DNA of 7,130 nucleotides from an uncultured Bacteroidota bacterium. GTDB lineage: Bacteria > Bacteroidota > Bacteroidia > NS11-12g > UBA955. The translations under genes were made by a program, and so were the position numbers. The stretch covers positions 1 through 7,130 of the forward strand of contig CAJBKH010000148.1 of NCBI GenBank assembly GCA_903953615.1. Direction: 5' to 3'. The notes beneath the pieces are model-generated. The model had not been told where the DNA came from. It saw only the letters and a list, made by a program, of their open reading frames with translations, and did not search any database. Below, piece after piece: positions 5,047-7,130 of the stretch; position 1 is the stretch's first letter, and the number at the start of each line of letters is the position of its first letter.

Positions 5047-7130
5047 TTATCGAATTAGGGTAATAACCCCTGATAAAGTTTTGATTTCATCGGGTTTTGT
5101 TCTTAGTGCGTATTTAAATAAATAGTAATAAGTCCCAGGTGGGCATTCCGCGCCAGTATTCATCACTTTACCATTCCAATTGGTACGTGTCGTTGGGTCG
5201 CCATCCTTATCTTGCATAAACACCTCGACACCCCAGCGGTTGTAGACAATTAAGTCATATAGACTCTCACCTTCAATTAAAATATCATACTCATCGTTTT
5301 TACCATCTATGTTACCAGGGGTAAATACATTGAACAATTGAAAATCAGACAAATGGTCGTTAAAAACAGTTGTACAAATAGTATCACTGCAACCGTAAGG
5401 TAAAGTAGCAATCAAACAAACGCTGTAATAGCCTGTATCGTTGCCATAATTATGCGTTGGATCTCTAAGGGTTGAAGTATTATTGTTGCCAGTGGCGCTT
5501 TGTCCGAAATTCCATTTTAAAGTAGCATTGCTCGGTGTCGATTGGTTATAAAATTGAAACAAAGGCGGAATGACCAAAGGATCGGTTGTAAAATTGGCCT
5601 CTACACCAAGCACTAGCACTTGCTTTTGTGCACTATCGCGGCATTGGTTGTTGATGATTGGATTTGTATAACCAGGATTTAAACGAACGGTATACAAACC
5701 CTCCTTCGCATAACGGTAGTCGAAGCCTGTGCCCAGAGACAATTTGAATTTTGAAGTACTATCGCCCATCTGCCATTCATCGTATTGATAAATGGTATCG
5801 CTCTTACTACTAAAATTAATGGTATTGCCCAAGCAAATTGTGTCGATGCTTTGAATGCCTGTTTTACCAAATGGCAAAACCAAAACCGACCGGTTGGTAT
5901 CTTTTTGAAAATCCTTATCTGGAAAAGTGGTTTTACAATAATAGGTATTGCCTGAAATAGGATTGTATACGGTATCTAATCCTGTTAATGTGATGCGATA
6001 ACGGCCCGGTTTCGTGTAATTAAAAAAGATGCTATTTGTTGAATCCGTTTGATAGTTAGACCCATTTTGATCACCAAAACTCCAATTATAGGTCTTACAA
6101 TATTTAGATAAATTCTTAAACTCGGCCCGCAGCGAGCCACAGCCAATGGTATCAAGAATCACAAAATAGGGTTTGGGTCCAATAATTTGTATCTCATAAT
6201 CGATGGTATCCTTGCACCCAGAGATGGTTTCAACTGCGTGGTAGACATGGATTTTATCGAGTGCAATGTTAATGACTTGCAAAGGATCTTTCACAAAACT
6301 TGAATACACCCCATCGCCAAATTGCCAAGCATATTTCAATATACCCTCGCCTTTGCCCTTGATATAACTCGATGAATCCAAAAATTGTTTAAGTTCAGAA
6401 CAGTAAATAATTTTCGATTGATGGGTGACATTCGCTCTTAAATCTTGGATTAAAATAGAATCGCGCAATGTATCGGTGCAACCGAAAGAGTCATTCATCA
6501 CCATTTCATAATGCTGCATGCCGCCTTTCTTAAACTTGAAGCAAGGCCTAAAATTATTCACTAAAGTGTCTGGAAAATTCCACTTGACCTTATTATTAGC
6601 CGTATTATATTTCCAAGCTGCTCCGGTTACATTGTCGTAAACAAATGGAGAAAAACAAACTTGATTTTCGAGGCATTCAAATCGCGAATTAAAACCACCT
6701 AAGACCTTGCCTTCTTTTAAGTCGAGTGTTTTGTTATACTCACAGCCGGAACTGCTTGTAATGATGACTCGACACAAGGTATTGACACCACCACCCTTGT
6801 AAAAATGTGAAAACGAATCAATAATGGTGTCCTGCTGCGGTTTGAATTCCTCAAATTTTCCATCGTACCAATTGATACTTATTTTTTCGCCTTTTGCAAA
6901 GCGCTTATTCTTTAAAAAGACACTTGCTCGGATGGGTTTACAATGGTATAATTTGGTAGAAAAGGTATCTATTTTAGGGCGGTGCACATGTAAGAATTTT
7001 TTGCGGTAAACCGTATCGAAATAGTGCATCGCACACCATACCCAGGTCGGCTTGCAAATCAAGATTGCCGAGTGCCACGCGAATGACTTGCTGCGCATTG
7101 GCGATCGCATCAATCTGCTGGAGTCCCAGA
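5047..7130 (-). CDS. PKD-repeat secreted protein with T9SS type B (gliding-motility-associated) C-terminal sorting domain, 5' partial
   Basis: The frame is open from the window edge to the TAA at 5047-5049. Residues below are counted from a TTG at 7113, which is probably not the true start. The C-terminus (591-688: FQLFNVFTPGNIDGKNDEYD, LIVYNRWGVEVF, WNGKV, CPPGTYYYLFKY, SGVITLIR) is the type B sorting domain that sends proteins through the type IX system to the cell surface. Ahead of it are at least five PKD-like beta-sandwich modules at about 145-224, 228-313, 315-413, 419-503 and 504-586. Four have a W-x-FGD-like core (WQFGDG 263-268, WSFGDQ 344-349, WQMGDS 447-452, WNFGQS 534-539), and several close with GC-x-DT (211-215, 299-303, 574-578). 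Such proteins are usually large adhesins or matrix proteins; the specific role is unknown. No signal peptide is visible because the 5' end is missing. Residues 1 to about 30 (beyond about 7025) look unrelated to the rest and may come from a junction artefact. Confidence 0.88.
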   Translation of the reverse strand, partial: WDSSRLMRSPMRSKSFAWHSAILICKPTWVWCAMHYFDTVYRKKFLHVHRPKIDTFSTKLYHCKPIRASVFLKNKRFAKGEKISINWYDGKFEEFKPQQDTIIDSFSHFYKGGGVNTLCRVIITSSSGCEYNKTLDLKEGKVLGGFNSRFECLENQVCFSPFVYDNVTGAAWKYNTANNKVKWNFPDTLVNNFRPCFKFKKGGMQHYEMVMNDSFGCTDTLRDSILIQDLRANVTHQSKIIYCSELKQFLDSSSYIKGKGEGILKYAWQFGDGVYSSFVKDPLQVINIALDKIHVYHAVETISGCKDTIDYEIQIIGPKPYFVILDTIGCGSLRAEFKNLSKYCKTYNWSFGDQNGSNYQTDSTNSIFFNYTKPGRYRITLTGLDTVYNPISGNTYYCKTTFPDKDFQKDTNRSVLVLPFGKTGIQSIDTICLGNTINFSSKSDTIYQYDEWQMGDSTSKFKLSLGTGFDYRYAKEGLYTVRLNPGYTNPIINNQCRDSAQKQVLVLGVEANFTTDPLVIPPLFQFYNQSTPSNATLKWNFGQSATGNNNTSTLRDPTHNYGNDTGYYSVCLIATLPYGCSDTICTTVFNDHLSDFQLFNVFTPGNIDGKNDEYDILIEGESLYDLIVYNRWGVEVFMQDKDGDPTTRTNWNGKVMNTGAECPPGTYYYLFKYALRTKPDEIKTLSGVITLIR
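7026..7130. other. GC-rich terminal segment, probable chimeric or foreign sequence
   Basis: By hand count the last 110 bases are about 55% G+C against about 38% in the preceding 120. In the PKD protein's frame this segment gives Trp/Cys-rich, unlikely protein (such as CKPTWVWCAMHYF). Two other frames look better. A minus-strand frame reads helical text such as IDAIANAQQVIRVALGNLDL and runs to a stop at 6974-6976. A plus-strand frame opens after a TAG at 7022-7024, reads for example ANDLLRIGDRINLLESQ, and has high third-position GC (27 of 35 codons). I recognise neither as a known family. Confidence 0.45.

Overview
The window comes from an AT-rich member of the Bacteroidota. The evidence is a C-terminal type IX secretion (T9SS type B / gliding-motility-associated) sorting domain on a large PKD-repeat protein, A-rich leaders without clear Shine-Dalgarno sites, and a candidate promoter of the Bacteroidota -33/-7 type (TTTG, 20 nt, TAATTTCG) before efp. 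The EF-P loop HRTPGNLRAFYQ and the DGYSSCGKGT P-loop of the cytidylate kinase fit this phylum. I recall such EF-P loops from the Cytophaga/Sphingobacteria/Chitinophaga side rather than from Flavobacterium or Porphyromonas, but that is an inference from memory.

Layout. On the + strand, 1-234 is the 3' end of a TetR-type regulator, followed 9 nt later by a complete 12-TM major facilitator exporter (244-1506). This is a typical drug-efflux pair of a local repressor and its pump. A short convergent spacer (1507-1609) carries a 15-bp tandem repeat with internal dyads. From 1610 to 4935 four genes lie on the - strand, read right to left: efp, an agmatinase-family ureohydrolase, a NifS/IscS-type cysteine desulfurase and cytidylate kinase (cmk). 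Their gaps are about 25, 7 and 6 nt and the last two use TTG and GTG starts, so they look like one translationally coupled operon driven from the promoter at about 4961-4992. Upstream of it, also on the - strand, is the 3' part of a large secreted PKD-repeat protein (5047 to the window edge).

The genes of the central operon are housekeeping functions: translation elongation at polyproline stretches, agmatine/polyamine metabolism, sulfur mobilisation for Fe-S clusters and tRNA thiolation, and pyrimidine nucleotide synthesis. The most notable molecular feature is an EF-P with Asn at the tip position where E. coli EF-P carries its modified Lys34. No phage, CRISPR, transposase, tRNA or rRNA signal was seen.

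The right-hand end looks wrong for this genome. From about 7020-7030 to the edge, GC rises from about 38% to about 55% (hand count), the long reading frame turns into low-quality protein, and two other frames become plausible instead. This suggests a chimeric contig end or a recombination junction. I found no convincing new biological system. The best leads are the EF-P tip residue, its linkage to an agmatinase, the tandem dyad repeat and the junction at the end.
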